From: Coptis chinensis
Lineage: Eukaryota > Streptophyta > Magnoliopsida > Ranunculales > Ranunculaceae
DNA length: 64,000 nucleotides
Assembly: GCA_015680905.1 (NCBI GenBank)
Contig: CM027377.1
Location: 64,005,501-64,069,500, forward strand
Direction: 5' to 3'
The notes under the pieces were generated by a model. The model did not search any database. It saw nothing but the letters and a program-made list of their open reading frames with translations, and was not told the origin of the DNA. This document shows, in pieces, positions 11,365 through 24,179 of the stretch; the first letter of the stretch is position 1; the number at the start of each line of letters is the position of its first letter. Position numbers and translations under genes: made by a program.

Positions 11365-12767
11365 TGCTAAGCTGTAAAATGTATAGTTTACCTACGAAAT
11401 GAACGATGAATTCAATCCGTAAGTAAACTAAAACTGGACTTTACGAAGTCTCACTTATGTTTATCAAAGCTTCTACTCTCAATGCAAATTGCACTAAGTG
11501 GAGTAAGAAGTTCGTTCCACTCCTAGTTCCCTAGCATGGATTGTTTTCTAAGTCTAAGAAATCAGTCTTAAGTCAATGAGAGCTTTCTGAAATGTTATGC
11601 TACGATGCAATATGAAATTGATTATTTGAATTTAAACTACTTAATGCTATGGAAATATGATTGTTTTGAATCTAGATAAAGGATTAGGGAATTGAATCCA
11701 CCTCGACTCCAACTTAACAACCTAGCGTAGAATGTTGTATCTCAATTCTCACGTTCTTCACGGGCGAGAATTTCGAAGTTCTAATCCCTAGTGTTCATGG
11801 CATTCCTACGGATACTAACTAGCATGCATGTGAGGTCATCCACCCATTCTCATGGCGAAACACGACCTTCTTCTAGAGTGGAATAGATTCTACAACCAAT
11901 TCTATACTAAACAACTAAGTCTTCATCAAGGCTTCATCAACCCCTCTAATGGAGGTTTTAGCCTTGAGTCATCAAAACATCATTTCCCATATTATTATAA
12001 CTAAACATACTATCAAGATTCGAAATTTACTTAATTTAAACAATAATGAAATCTAATTTAATGACTAAAATGAAATAAGGAGGGAATTGAAATTAGATCT
12101 AGAATTGGAAATGACTAAATCGAAATTGATAAAGAATACTACTTTATTTATCTAATCAAATTGAAGAGCAAGATTCAAAGGTTTAATCTAATACAATAAT
12201 TTAAATGGAACTAAACTTAATTAAAACAATTAAATCTAGATCTAGAAGCTATTCTAATGGCTACTTTCTATATAAGCTATCTACCCTAATTCTCTACTAA
12301 ATAATCTACCATTAACAAAGAGCTAAGCTTTTGTTTTTATACATCCAGATCCAAAAATCGTGCATGGGCTTGGAGCCATGTTTTAGAAGAGAATCGGCCC
12401 AAAACCCAATTCTTTCAAATTCAAAAAAAGGCCTCTTCACTAGATTCGGCTTCAACAGACTTTTTTCGTCCACTTCTGCTCCTCTGATTGGGTCAAGGCT
12501 TAGACCATTGCAAAGCTCTTCCGAGTCGGTCGTTTTGACATAAGGTAGGCCCAATTCGAGGTCTAAGTCCAAAGATATGGCATCGGAAGTTCTCTGACTT
12601 TTGCTCCTTTATCTCGCTAAAAGTGGCACATTTCGCACATAATGGACTTTGAAGCCCTGAAATGCATAAAAACACGTAATCAGTATTAACTCTTACTTAT
12701 TATTCACATAATTGGTCTAACAGTATGATTATTAAGGGGTTAAAACTACAGTTTTGGGCTCTTATCA
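11365..12767 (-). repeat. LTR of the truncated gypsy element
   Basis: It matches the two LTRs at 50,282-51,863 and 61,349-62,920. The outer end reads TGATAAGAGCCC on the minus strand. A TATAAAAA box lies at 12,334-12,341 (minus strand), about 420 bp into the LTR, at the same place as in the other copies. The inner end is degraded, and the primer-binding site beside it is not recognisable. Confidence 0.75.
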
Positions 12768-13810
12768 AATAGCCTGTTGTTTTCCCCTCAACTGAGTCAA
12801 CGGCTATGAAATGGTAGCTGCGATAAAATAGCTTCATAACCAGCCTACACTACATTGTGGCATACATACAATACAGTGTCTCACTTAAAATTTACCCACC
12901 ACTCCAAGTTTTGAAACCAAAAATGTAACATGCAGTAATGTTTACTCTTAAATATAAGGATCCGTAATTATAATTGCATTTGGGAAGTACATTATACGCA
13001 TACTTAAAAGTTTAAACAAATATTTTCGTTGTCAGCATCATCACGGTTGGACTATGAACATTCAGTGTTCATACTCCAAGTGGACTATGAATCCCGAATG
13101 TTCTTACTCTTATTGAACTATGAATATTCAGTGTTCATACTCCTAGTGGACTATGAACATTCAGTGTTCATACTCCTAGTGTTCATACGTCTTTGCACCT
13201 GAATAGAGGAGTGTTGTCATTCTGGACTCCCTAACTAGTCGAGCACAAATATCGGTCGGGGAGCAATCAATGAAGAGAGTGGTACGATATATGCTAATGA
13301 CTAAACGAGAACATAATCAATTTTTTTGTTTGTAGCAGTCATAATGAAATAGCCTAATCAATTGTAGAGGTTTGGTGTTTAGGGGACAACGACCTGATGA
13401 CTTGGTATGAACTGGTGGAACACGACCTGATGTGTGGACACGTGTACTAGGTGTAGAACGGAGGGTACTTACACAGCCCCCTTTTATCCGTTCTTTGGAC
13501 AGCTATTGTGGAAAAAAGGAAGGGTAAAATAAAGTTTTGGAACACGTGTTGGACAGCTGGTTTGTTTAATTAGGTTTTGAAAAATGTGCGCGTTTGTGGG
13601 CGAAGTTATCATTCTTGTCATGGGAATGCGAAAGGTTTTGTCGGGTTTTCAAGGTTTTGGGTAAGGGTTTTGCAACATTCATCGTTCATAGTCCAACAAG
13701 AGTATGAACATTCACTCGCATTCATAATTCAATGGTATGAACACTGAATGTTCATAGTCAAACAAGAGTATGAACATTCAATTTTCGTAGTCCAATAGGA
13801 TTATTGATGT
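12768..13810. repeat. Non-coding stretch with palindrome clusters 3 and 4
   Basis: Units of CTATGAACATTCAGTGTTCATA type lie at about 13,045-13,190 and 13,675-13,800. The DNA between (13,200-13,670) contains no supported gene. Confidence 0.6.
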
Positions 13811-14520
13811 AGAGAAGAACTTATAAGTTGCAGATTTTCACAACCTACACTAAAGCCTGTTGATTTCTTGTGAAATACCAGGGATTAATGGCTTCAAGGT
13901 TTGTTGATTCACACACAAGGAATACCAAACAATGGAAACAAGAGAAGTAACTCTTAATATTATTAACTCTAACCAAAATGGAAAACCCTAATACGGACTA
14001 CCAGCTTTTGTATAGGCGGAATACCCTAATTACCACAAAACTCGAAATTTTCCAAAAATGGAAAGTTTTGGGATAACCACATATTAAGAAACTACTAATC
14101 AAAATAGAACTAACCCAACTGACCAAATCGAAAACGGACTCTCCTATCAAAAGATATAGAAAAAACAAAACTTTCCTAAAACGGCAAAAACGTGATTTTG
14201 AAGGCCTAAACGATGGATGTTTCACCGTGGGTTATGCTTATTTTGACGTTTCCAATCAAATATGGCCGCGTCCATGTCTTTCCGACTTTGTTGCCCACTT
14301 TTCCAGTTAATTATTGACATATGCATCATATGCCAAGTTCATTGACATATGCATTGGCAAACTGTACTGCGTCAACTATGAACACTGAATGTTCATAGTC
14401 CAACAAGAGTATGAACATTCAGTGTAAATAGTCCACTAGGAGTATGAACACTGAATGTTCATGGGTCAATTTGAGATACCCCCCTGTTTGAGCCACTAGG
14501 AGTATGAACACTTAAATTCC
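13811..14520. repeat. Copy of the 2861-3360 unit plus palindrome cluster 5
   Basis: 13,960-14,360 is the reverse complement of about 2861-3360. Palindromic units (ATGAACACTGAATGTTCAT) occupy 14,375-14,515 and match those at 27,340-27,475, forming the left edge of the large direct duplication. Confidence 0.6.
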
Positions 14521-15549
14521 ACTATGTAGTATGGAGGACAATAGAGTAGCATTGAAGATAAGATAAGAGAGTGAAGATAAGATAAGGGTATAGCCATAAA
14601 ATATATTTCGACCAGTTACACATTTTTGGTAGAGAACAACAAATTCTAAGAACATTCAACAAGCATTAAAAATGTCATAACTAAATCAAAATGAAAGAGA
14701 GATGAACCTACTCTAAGCCTACGATGGTTGGCAATGAAATTTCTAGTGGAGGAGTTGTCAACAATGGGAATTGGGCGCCGTTACATTTTTCTTTTCGGGT
14801 TTGGGTGCTTGATCCTCCTCGTGTTCATGGAGGCATGTTTAAAATGACGGTTTAGAACATTGATAGTTAGGGTTTAATGATAATTGTAATCTCCATGAAG
14901 TCATTGCTACATATGATATCCCAAACTTTATAAAAAATGTTATAAGAGAATATTTGAAAAGCAAAAGTTTGTGCAAAACATGATTAAGAAACATTTGTCA
15001 GAGATTAAGATGTGTATTGGACTCTGGGTTGCTCATTCCATTGCCAATTCACTAAATTAATGCAAGTTCAAACAAGTGCCAAAATTAGCTATAAAAACAG
15101 GATTCAGAGTACACTGCAGAGCATCATAAACATACTCTGACTTATGTTTACAAGAGAAAAAAAAAAAAATCTCTTTGCATTTCTTGTATGACAGAATATC
15201 CTTGCTAGTTAAGCCAAATCCTGAATTCTTATTACTTAATTAAGATAGCTTGTTCTAGAACCCATCAGTCCCTCGTTCACTTTGTCTTTGTAAAGGTAAA
15301 GGTGGTGTTCTTTTGTCACAACACAAGTGATAAAGCTCACACTGAAGCTTCGTCGGCGTTTGGTTCCTACCTTAAACCGACAAAGCACTTACCATATTCT
15401 TGCATTTTAATGCTATTTCTGAAAGCACTTAACAAAAACTAGTTAATACCATTTCGACATATTCTAATACATTCTCGCAATTTATGACGGTATATACACA
15501 TACACAAAATAGATATTAAAGCCAAAAACCCCCGTCGAGACAAGGATAG

Positions 15550-17340
15550 TTACGAAAGGTCTAAATCCATAACATTTTTGGAACCCTTTTTATACCACTT
15601 CACGATCCTTGGTTCCATTATAGTTGCCCAATCCCAAGCTTTTGTCCATGCAAATGACTCCCACCCTGGAGCAAGTGGCGGAATAGGACTATCATCTTCA
15701 AGCACGAGTTTCACAAAATGTGTGCCTCCTCCAATGTGGCCTATTGCGCTTATCCGGACACGAGTTGGATCAGGGCAGATCCACAAAGGAAAGTATGACA
15801 TACATTCTTTCTCTCCAATGACGACAAGGACACACTGAAAAGTATTAGCGGCTAAAAATCCCATTGAAGGAAGTTCAAACCATTCTTTGGGGTTCATCGT
15901 ATATGGAACTGTACATCGTAGATTTGTCTTGATCGCTTCTTTTCGTTCTTCTCCACCCATCATTGAAGTATAATCTGCCTCATGGGAAATCAACTCTGTC
16001 AACATAAGAGCCCTCACAAGAATCCATGCATCACCTCCATTAGACCCTAAGCATCGTGTAATCGCGCTTAAATCCACAATGTCCATTCGGTTCAACATCT
16101 TGCCAATCCATAATGAAGTCTCATTATCAATGGATTTAATTCACGTAGCCCATCATCCCAATTAGACCCAATTTCAGGTAAATCTACAAACACTTGATTA
16201 TGAGTTCTTCTTGGTTTTCTTTTGCATGGTACCAACTTCTTGGCTTTACTATTCTTGCTTTCTTGAGTTACAATTTGTTCTGAACTGTTTGTGCATACTT
16301 TCGAAATCTGAAGGCTCTCTTTGTGTCCCTTTTATCTTTACAAGTCTTCACACCAATTTTTATTCCGGTGGCCTACCCCTCACATTGGTGTTGACCGAGG
16401 CTCTCGCCTGAAAGTTGCCTTTGGATCACCTAGTTCTACACACTTTTTCAGCATCAAAACCTTTTGTTCATCCGAGGAGATTTGAAACTTCTTTGAACTG
16501 TGCAAGCTCGGGCTGAATATCAAAGGACCCATTAGGAAGATCAATCGGAGTGCTACTAAGCTGTCTCCACCTAGGGTGTATCAAAGATAAGGGGATGCTT
16601 CCCCTACCAATTAGAACAATTTCACATAACTCATGCACACAAGGAAGCCCATACATACTCTTGTAAACACAACGACAACTTAATTTCATCTGTCCCAACT
16701 CTAATGGACCATATTAGCTCTTTTGCTATCAAATCCAATGCATCTCTAGAAATGTACCCTCTAAGTTGCACATATGTGTTTTGTTTGTAACAATGATCCC
16801 AGAGATTCAAGCTCCTATTAAAAGAACTTTCAATTTCTGTCACTTGGTTTGTCAGGAGATTATTAATCAAATTAAAGTTTCGGCAGAAGTTACCATTATT
16901 GCTAGAACATAAAATGCCTCTTCAAAGAGGAATGCATACTTTCAATTCGGTTACTGCTCGAAGTACCAAAATGCATATGGAGATCTATCAAAGCCGAGAC
17001 AAACCTTTCTTTGTACTTTGAAAGCCACTGGTCTTCTATGTATTCCACAACACCATAATGATCTCCGTACTCAAGTTTAAAACAACGTAGGTGTTCCAAG
17101 TACTCAACTTCAGTACGAGCTGTTATCACTGTTTCGAACATAAACATAAATTGTTCATACTCAAAAAATTTCTCAAATGTTTTTTTGGCCTTTGTCTCGA
17201 TGTTCCTCCTGATATGCTGCACGACCTATAAGATGCTTCCCAATAGTATGATTATGAGTTCCACACATAACACTCAGTATCCATCCACCTTCGTTGTTTC
17301 ATAATTCCCCTTTCAACACAAATGGACAGCCACATTTTTT
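15550..17340 (-). pseudogene. MULE transposase C-terminal half, SWIM and OTU domains, copy A
   Basis: Read leftward: a transposase helical segment (16,902-17,222, ending IESMHSSLKRH), a SWIM-finger region with CRCVYKSMYGLPCVHELCEI split by a frame change (16,640-16,700), then an OTU cysteine-protease domain (15,550-16,098) whose C-terminal histidine block reads GGGTHFVKLVLED. The OTU frame ends at a TAA at 15,550-15,552. The OTU Cys region (NGHCGFSAI in copy B) is upstream of 16,098 in a disturbed frame. OTU proteins cleave ubiquitin chains; in plants some MULE proteins carry such a domain. Here 17,225-17,340 jumps straight to FAR1-finger sequence, so the D-motif part of the transposase has been deleted. 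Confidence 0.7.
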
Positions 17341-17399
17341 TTGGAATAAACTTGCCGTGTGTAGAGAGACAATCGGGGTGTGACGAGTATTACTCATAA

Positions 17400-18200
17400 G
17401 TTAATATTTCATAGAGTACAGAGTACGTGACCTACTACCCGGTATTGCATTGTAAAAAGCATGGATATATGTTATAAAAAATGTCATATAGGCTATAGTA
17501 TGTAATTAATAGTTCTATAAACAGAAAGTATATCATACTTTATGGGTGGTCCAATTGTTTAATTCGATAAGAGTTTTACGTTTGGTAGTATGTCATAAGC
17601 CCTACAATCACTAATATGACTATACTCATAAATGTCATACTCGAATGTTATTTCACTTTTTATAAGATATGTCAATAAGAGTTTTATATGTTGGTCTAAT
17701 CACAGATAGATATGACACTATATATGTCATAACTCGAATATTATGTTACTATAATATATGATATTATAATATATGCTAGTAAGAGTTTTATATGATATAT
17801 ATGACACTATATATGTCATACTCTAATGTTATGTCACTTTTTATAACATAATTCAATGATATACGTTGGCTATATGTCATACTCAAATGTTATGTCTCTT
17901 TTTATAATATATGTGAATTAGAGATTTATACGTTCGGTAGTTGAATCACATATATATGACACTATATATATCATACTCAAATGTTATGTCACTTTTTATT
18001 ATATATGCTAATAAGAGTTTTATACTTTTGGTAGTATTATTAGCGCTAGAATCGTTGATAGATATGACACTATATATGTCATACTCGAATGTTATGTCAC
18101 TTTTTATAATATATTCGTTTGGTAGTATATCATAAGAATCACAGATAAATATAACACTATATTTGTCATACTAGAATGTTATGTTAACATATGACATATT
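17400..18200. repeat. AT-rich minisatellite array based on TATGTCAT
   Basis: Units of roughly 110-130 bp contain ATATGACACTATATATGTCA, then TACTCGAATGTTATGTCACTTTTTATAA and GAGTTTTATACGTTTGGTAGT. They recur five to six times with deletions. The same array is at 32,040-32,620, with a remnant at 33,090-33,270. Within the unit, ATGACACTATATATGTCAT is itself palindromic. Confidence 0.7.
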
Positions 18201-18214
18201 CCTCTGCAAGCGCT

Positions 18215-18500
18215 CCAACCTTCTGTTATGTTCATAGTCCAATTGTGGTATGAACAAAGAATGTTCATAGCTCATGACTATGAACAATCATTGTTCATAG
18301 TCAGAACAATCAATTGTGGTATGAACACTCATTGTTCATAGCATTGAGTGTTCATAGCTACGGACTATGAGCGATCATCTTTGTTCATAGCTCTGAGAAC
18401 TATGAACAATCATTGTTCATAGTCTAATTGTGGTATGAACAAAGAATATTCATAGCTCATGACTATGAACATTGATTGTTCGTAGTACGTACAGTATGGA
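18215..18500. repeat. Palindrome cluster 6
   Basis: At least six units of the type GACTATGAACAATCATTGTTCATAGTC lie in series, with linkers such as CAATTGTGGTATGAAC. It matches 32,630-32,880. Confidence 0.8.
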
Positions 18501-18514
18501 TGATGAACATTTCA

Positions 18515-19206
18515 CGCGGTTTAACACCACTCAAAGACAAATCCTGAACAATCAATTTTTCTTCACTTTTAACCTTCCCACGAGATACGACCTATAAGAT
18601 GCTCCCCAATAGTATGATTATGAGTTCCACACATAACACTCAGTATCCATCCACCTTCATTTCGTAATTCCCCTTTCAACACAAATGGACAGCCACATTT
18701 CTTCGAACTGGATTGCTTATATTCTTTGGTTTTTTTGTTCAATATTTTCGGCTTTACGGATGGTCTAAATTTTCCACTCCTTTTTCGCAACTCAAGAAAA
18801 ACTCTAGGTCTTTGCCCTAAGTCCCGAATTATCAGACCTTGATATCACAACCACAACTCCAACAATCATACCAACCGGCCGAACATCATCGGATCAACGA
18901 GTGACGATCTTCGAAGACCTGCGTAAACCCTTGATCTTAGATACTATTGACGAAAATTGTTTTTTGCTAAGTTATTGATAAAATAAATAAAAAATACAAG
19001 CTTTCAAATTACATTATTACCTCAATTGTTGTAAATGATTCGGTCATATCGGGATAGCTAATTTCAACATTGTTGTAAAGTTCATCATCGGAATAATAAT
19101 TTGATTGCAGTAGTGTTAAAGCTGACTCCATGTCACTTTTAACACTAATCAAAGTTATCATTTTGATTTTGACGGGATAATTTATCTTGAACATTGCTTC
19201 CAGCAT
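18515..19206 (-). pseudogene. N-terminal part of the OTU-MULE protein with FAR1 zinc finger, copy A
   Basis: A first coding piece (19,009-19,206, MLEAMFKINYPVKIKMI to FTTIEV) ends at a plausible GT donor and is almost identical to 31,386-31,583. The second (18,569-18,790) is a FAR1-type zinc-finger segment: KKCGCPFVLKGEL, GWILSVMCGTHNH, the WRKY-GCM1-like fold with C-C-H-x-H ligands used for DNA binding. A second partial copy of the same finger sits at 17,225-17,340, so the region is duplicated within copy A. Confidence 0.65.
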
Positions 19207-19450
19207 ATGAGTCCATTCTTAAAGTGAAAATTTGGTGGGAATAACAACAATTTTGTGGGTGACTCAAGACTAACCTAAGAGAACAACAGAGGGAGGGGGA
19301 GAAATTTCAGAGAGCATGAGTGGTAGGAGTGTTCGTGGAGTAGTAAGTATGGTGAAGAGCTCGTTTGAATTACAATGGGGTGTGGAGAGAGGTTTACAAC
19401 AGTATCCCATGATATTTTGTTAGAATATTTTGTTTCCTAGTGCCTACTTT

Positions 19451-19980
19451 CTTAGAAGAAACAAAGAGTAGCATAATAAGTGCATATCTACCATTCTCTG
19501 CAACTACAACTTCCACCTTCGATTCTTCGAACAACCAACTCTGTTACTCATTTTGTATTTACTACTGCCTAGTCCATTAACATGTTTCAATATCCATGGC
19601 CAAAAGAAAAACTTGAGCAATAAACTCTAGGTACTTCAAGCCCTCATTGCAGGACCCAACTTGCAACATCACGACTCCTTTTCATCACTCTAATTCTCTT
19701 GAGCCCGCAACACTTAATTTACACTAATGAGTCTCAAAGATTACACTCCATTTTCGTGTGGTTTGTGATGTAACTAATAACTAGATTTGTATTCAATCTT
19801 GTCCATAATATTAATCTATTTTTCTTAACAATATTTTATAATCAAAACAGATTTTGATATTATGAACAATCTCCCGAAAAATAGGTTTGTTAGTTTGTTA
19901 CCGTGTTTCGATATTATGATAATCAAAACAGATTTTTAGTCTTTGATATGATAATCAACCGATCGACCAAACTCTAGAAC
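19451..19980. other. Intergenic, nothing recognised
   Basis: AT-rich DNA with short local repeats of AATCAAAACAGATTTT near 19,840 and 19,920. No supported gene. Confidence 0.4.
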
Positions 19981-20275
19981 AATTGGACTCGAAACAATGA
20001 TTGTTCATAGTCATCAGCTATGAACATTCTTTGTTCATATCATATTTTGGACTATGAACAATGATTGTTCATAGTCCATCTTGTACTATGAACAATCAAT
20101 GTTCATAGTCATGAGCTATGAATATTCTACGTTCATACCACAATTGGACTATGAACAAGGATTGTTCAGTAGTCATGAGATATGAACATCCATTGTTCAT
20201 AGCTCAATGGGGATGAACACGCTTTGTTCATACTCTAGTAGGTATCGATAGGTATGAACAATCATTGCTCATACT
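19980..20275. repeat. Palindrome cluster 7
   Basis: The cleanest unit is a perfect 29-base palindrome at 20,049-20,077 with 14-base arms around one central base. Five more imperfect units surround it. The cluster abuts the truncated 5' side of a gypsy element. Confidence 0.85.
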
Positions 20276-20549
20276 TTACAATAGGTACGAACTACCGCAA
20301 ATATCCCTAGCTCGGTACCACCAAACGATCCAACATTCTTACAACAAGAGGGTCGTCCCAAGATCTTTCCAAGCTGGCGACCTATTCCTCAAAAACACTT
20401 TAGCACCAGCCAAGCTCGACCCAACATGGGTGGGCCCCTACATTGTTGACAAAGTCGTACGAAATGGGGCATATTGGATCAAAACCCAGCTCGGTGATAG
20501 GCTTCCCCGACCTTGGAATACAGCTCTCCTCAAACACTTTTATCAATAA
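20270..20549 (+). pseudogene. Gypsy integrase C-terminal domain
   Basis: The frame holds ARYHQTIQHSYNKRV, then FQAGDLFLK, DPTWVGPYIV and GAYWI, and ends near RPWNTALLKHFYQ with a stop at 20,547-20,549. This is the GPY-type C-terminal module of Ty3/gypsy integrase, which helps bind DNA during insertion of the element copy. The catalytic core and all of reverse transcriptase are absent, so it is a dead tail. Confidence 0.8.
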
Positions 20550-20762
20550 GTTTTTCTCCAAGTACATAAGTCGATATGAATGAAATCTCATCAACATTTT
20601 ATGTGCAGCTATCATTTTTTTTTTTCTTTACATGAGCACCTTGCATTTCACACTACGCAGCCCGGCTTAAGACATCACAATGTCAGGTCGGATACCAAAG
20701 ATGGAGTTCAGAAACGACTAAACAACAACAGCCACTCAGTGGTTAAGTTCAATCAATTCAAA

Positions 20763-20990
20763 TCAAGGTCCCCCAAAAGGACCCTAAACCAACCTAACAC
20801 CAACGCCAGGGTTAGGTATGGTTCAACTGTAATTGCCACTCAAAGGCCAATTATCAGACAAATTCAATCTAGGGGTCCCCCAAAAGGACCCCAAGTCAAC
20901 TTACGACCTCACAGAGGGTTTAAGTTAGACTCAAATATAATGGCCACTCAAAAGCCAATTATATCAGAAGTTCCTCCAAAAGGGACAAAT
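20763..20990. repeat. Tandem repeat of about 105 bp in a Tat 3' region
   Basis: Two full units and a partial third contain GGTCCCCCAAAAGGACCC and later GCCACTCAAAGGCCAATTAT. The CCCCCAAAAGG part is near palindromic. Tandem repeats downstream of integrase are common in Tat-lineage elements. Confidence 0.7.
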
Positions 20991-21582
20991 CATGGCGTAA
21001 ACTAGGGACAAGACGAAGCCTAGATGCCAACTACGCAAATGAACCAGGTAGTACCGAAGAGCTCTACGACCTGTGATAAAGGACAACCTAGCAAGGTCAA
21101 GCAGTCCATCAGGACTAGTGCTACGTAGCACAGGTCGTCAAACAACAATTCAGTCAAAACAAAAGCCATCAAATGCATACTTCAAGACGACTTCAACAAG
21201 TAATTTAAATATTTCTACTTACAAAATCGGTCGATATTGAGGCCCCAGGTTATCCCGGGAAAACGACCTCAATATCCCCATCAAAAATAATATTGTATTA
21301 GTATGAAGAACAAACAGCTGTTTAAATATTGTTCAATACATCCCAACAACAAGACAATCACAAAGCACAAGGCGTTAAAGCAGTTCACAAAAGAGAGTAT
21401 GCACATTCAAAGGGTCGGATCACCGCCTCTACAACACGTAGGCGGTAGCCCGATCAACAACAACTTAAGAAACATCCAAATCGAAACAATGAAGGAACAA
21501 ATTTGGAGAAGCCGGTGGCACAACGACTTGGTCGGATGGCGATCGATGGTCTACTAGCACCTACACCGGCATCTGCAGCGGA
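20991..21582. other. Non-coding part of the Tat-like element
   Basis: No gene supported. A short inverted pair, CGATATTGAGG with CCTCAATATC, surrounds a CCCGGG at about 21,230-21,290. Confidence 0.35.
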
Positions 21583-23849
21583 TTAATCGTGGGGTCCACT
21601 TTCAAAAGCCATATTAAGGCAATTATACTTATCCAACTCCTCATAATAATCATCCAACAGCACGTACACATCGCCACTCTCCACATCGTCCACCACGTCG
21701 TTTGTAAGCGATCCGGCACTGCGTTCAAAGAATGGGGCGCTGACCTCTTGCACTCAATGACCCATTCTTTGAACCTCGGCTTTGCGAGTCCAGAGCGGGT
21801 TGCCACAGTGCCACTTTACCACCAAGCTGTTGCACTTGTTCCCTCAGCCTTGCAACCTCCGTTCTCTCCACTTGCTATTCAGCCACCAGCCTGTTATAAA
21901 CTTGCTTGCTATCATCCAACTCCTTCTTATAACGTTCGGAGATAGACGCCATATCCTTCAGCTTCCTATACATCGCCAGAACCTAGCAAACGAGATAACA
22001 AAAATAGACATTAAAAACGGATCAAATACAACAAAACCCAAAAGGAGTAAGCTCAGAACGGAAGAATACTCACAAAGCACAACGACCTTTCCATCTCCAC
22101 AAAGTTCACGTCCAGGCACTTACCATCCAGCTTGCGCTATCCCCCAAAGTTTAATACTATCCATCAACGCCAAGACCAACCAAAGGGACTTGAAGCTACA
22201 CGATCACCATTCACAACAAACTTCGGCAAAAAAATATAGGGGTCCTCATAAGTAACTAGTCTACCAAGGACAGCACTTGGGTCCGTACTTCCTGACCCCG
22301 TGCCCTGCTCAATAACAGGCTCAGCATCACCAACTTTTTCCTTTCCTTGGGCCTCAACCACCCCAACATCAGTAGCCAAATCAATAAGGCACATCCTCTG
22401 CAGAGGATCCCGACCTGAAGGCGAGCGACCTACAACGGCACCGGTCGGTCTCGGACTTCGATTCGGACCTTCTTAGCCCTCCGACGAACCACTTCGGAAC
22501 GCCTTTTCAGATTAGGCTTCCAGAACAAAATGGGAGCATCACCCTCCCAACCAACACTGCCACCTGTAGCAACACCAGCACCCACATCTCCAGAGGAAAG
22601 GCAGTTGGATGCTGAACGATCGGCATTACCAGAGGAGAAGCGGTTGGACGCAGAGCACCCTCCATCCCCCAGCTCAGAACGTCGGGGTGCCAAACAATTT
22701 GCATCACCCAACTCAGAAAGTGGGGATAGCGAACGATTTGGGTCACCCAACTCCGAACGTTGAGATGATAGAATTCGTCACCCGGCTTTCGGATCGATGC
22801 GGATGGCGTCACTCCTCCAACCGTCCTCACCCCACCAGATGTTCTAGCTCCACCAGAACGGCTGTCACCAGCACCTCCACTCCTTTTCATTCCAGGAACA
22901 GGTACTTTCTTGTGACTCTCCCTCTCCATGGCAGATTCCGAGCTAGAATCAGAAAGTTCAACCACCACCTTGCGAGCCCTAGCCTTCTGCTCCAGCCTCT
23001 TACGGTTGATTTTCTTCCCTCCACGCCTCTTAAAGTAATGCGCAACCTCCCCCAACAAAGCCTGCTATTCCTCCAAACTCAAACAAGCAAACCTTTAAAT
23101 CACACATTAAATTCGATGCGCGAAGGGATAGAAACCTCTGCAAATGAAAACCCAAATAAATCAGAACGTTCAAAGTACAATTCAAAACACACAACTTACG
23201 ACCTATAACAAACGACCTACCACGAGGTTGTACAACACGTTTATCAATCTCCAAACCAGGAGGACAATATCTACCCATAGCCAAGACGGCCTCACGATTC
23301 GATCCTCTTTGCTCACACCCACAATAACAGAAGACTTCCCCTTAAAAACATGAAAACGAAAGTTCATAGCACTCGACCTCCTAAGAACAAAGTGCTCAAT
23401 CACATCGTTGAGACAGATGATGTAACCCGTCATTCAACAAGTCCAACACATGGAGAACCCTCAATCTATTTACCCACGAGTGGGGGGACTTTCCTCAAAA
23501 GTTCAAAACCTCTCCGGTGAGGCGGAAAAGGGCAACCTCATCCCAACCTTCTATCGCCCATAACAAACAACTACTCTTCCACCCCAAGGGCGTAGTCGTT
23601 AGTATACAAATTTTTTCCCCGGCCGGATCAGACACATGACCGGTCGGATTTCACCCAACCAAACTCCCTCCTCAAAGCGGTATAACAATTCACCGACTTA
23701 GACTTCCTCTCATCTACCGTCTCCAACGTGGAAGACGACTAAGCTTCATCACCACTACAAACCCTCTCCTCAACTTCTTCACTTACAATTCTCTCTCTCC
23801 ATTCATTAACTTCAGCCTCACCACTCAAACTATCACTAGTCATAGACAT
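21583..23849 (-). pseudogene. Antisense ORF (aORF) of the Tat-like retrotransposon
   Basis: The minus strand runs from an ATG at 23,847-23,849 (MSMTSDSLSGEAEVNEW) to a TAA at 21,583-21,585, about 2.27 kb. Order: acidic N-terminus; a globular part with LGWGCPFPPHRRGFELL (about 23,470-23,560); a basic segment with RRGGKKINRKRLEQKARARK (about 22,970-23,040); a Ser/Gly-rich part with short repeated SELGD-type peptides (22,590-22,760); a LVTYEDPYIFLPKF segment (about 22,250); a coiled coil with RLREQVQQL (about 21,840-21,960); an acidic tail. Stops and frame changes break it in several places. The function of Tat antisense ORFs is unknown; the coiled coil suggests a self-associating protein. Confidence 0.55.
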
Positions 23850-24179
23850 TGCACAATCAAAGAAAGAAAGAAAGCTCAAAGTTTTAAAGTTGAAAGACAA
23901 ACCTGATCCAAAAAGTACGAGAAGTTTTTTTTTTGTTTTTTCTTCTTTCTTTCTCTTTTTCCTTTTCTTTCACTCTGGATTATTTTTTCCTTTAGTTGAA
24001 AAGTGAACAAATAAAAAGCTTCTTTCTAAAAAAATAGAAACCCCAACTGCCCAAACATCTCGAGACAATCAAAACGTTTCGTGTTCCCAAAACTTAAATC
24101 ATTACACGCCCACATATCGCCGAAACTCCGGGCCCACGAATCCAGCCCAACAGTTCCCGCACATTCCCTAAATCCTAAA

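Larger units (their letters stand above)
7411..12767 (-). mobile_element. Truncated Ty3/gypsy non-autonomous retrotransposon, minus strand
   Basis: The element holds one LTR (11,365-12,767), a leader and a gag-protease region, read leftward. It is the same family as the 12.6-kb element at 50,282-62,920: LTR, gag and protease regions align throughout. Similarity stops at about 7555, just after the IYDQLH segment near the end of the gag-protease frame. The extra ORFs and the second LTR are absent. The junction leads straight into the leader of a Tat antisense ORF. Confidence 0.75.
14521..19450 (-). mobile_element. OTU-carrying Mutator-like element, rearranged copy A
   Basis: This segment is a direct duplicate of 27,480-31,760 with flanks. 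Compared with copy B it has lost the central catalytic part of the transposase, and AT arrays and palindromes (17,345-18,510) have been placed between two partial repeats of the FAR1 zinc-finger region. The 3' non-coding part is 14,521-15,540. I cannot define terminal inverted repeats with certainty. Confidence 0.6.

Noticed and set aside
15578..16411. Plus-strand frames in the OTU-MULE region
   Set aside because: They are complements of the OTU and SWIM coding sequence; copy B shows the minus strand is the coding one.
18215..20275. Regular palindromic repeats suggesting a CRISPR array
   Set aside because: Plant nuclear context, variable spacing, and repeats that are themselves palindromes with tiny linkers; no cas genes.
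21589..23208. Several plus-strand frames in the Tat 3' region
   Set aside because: They are shadows of the antisense ORF, which has the coherent domain order and matching start in two other copies.
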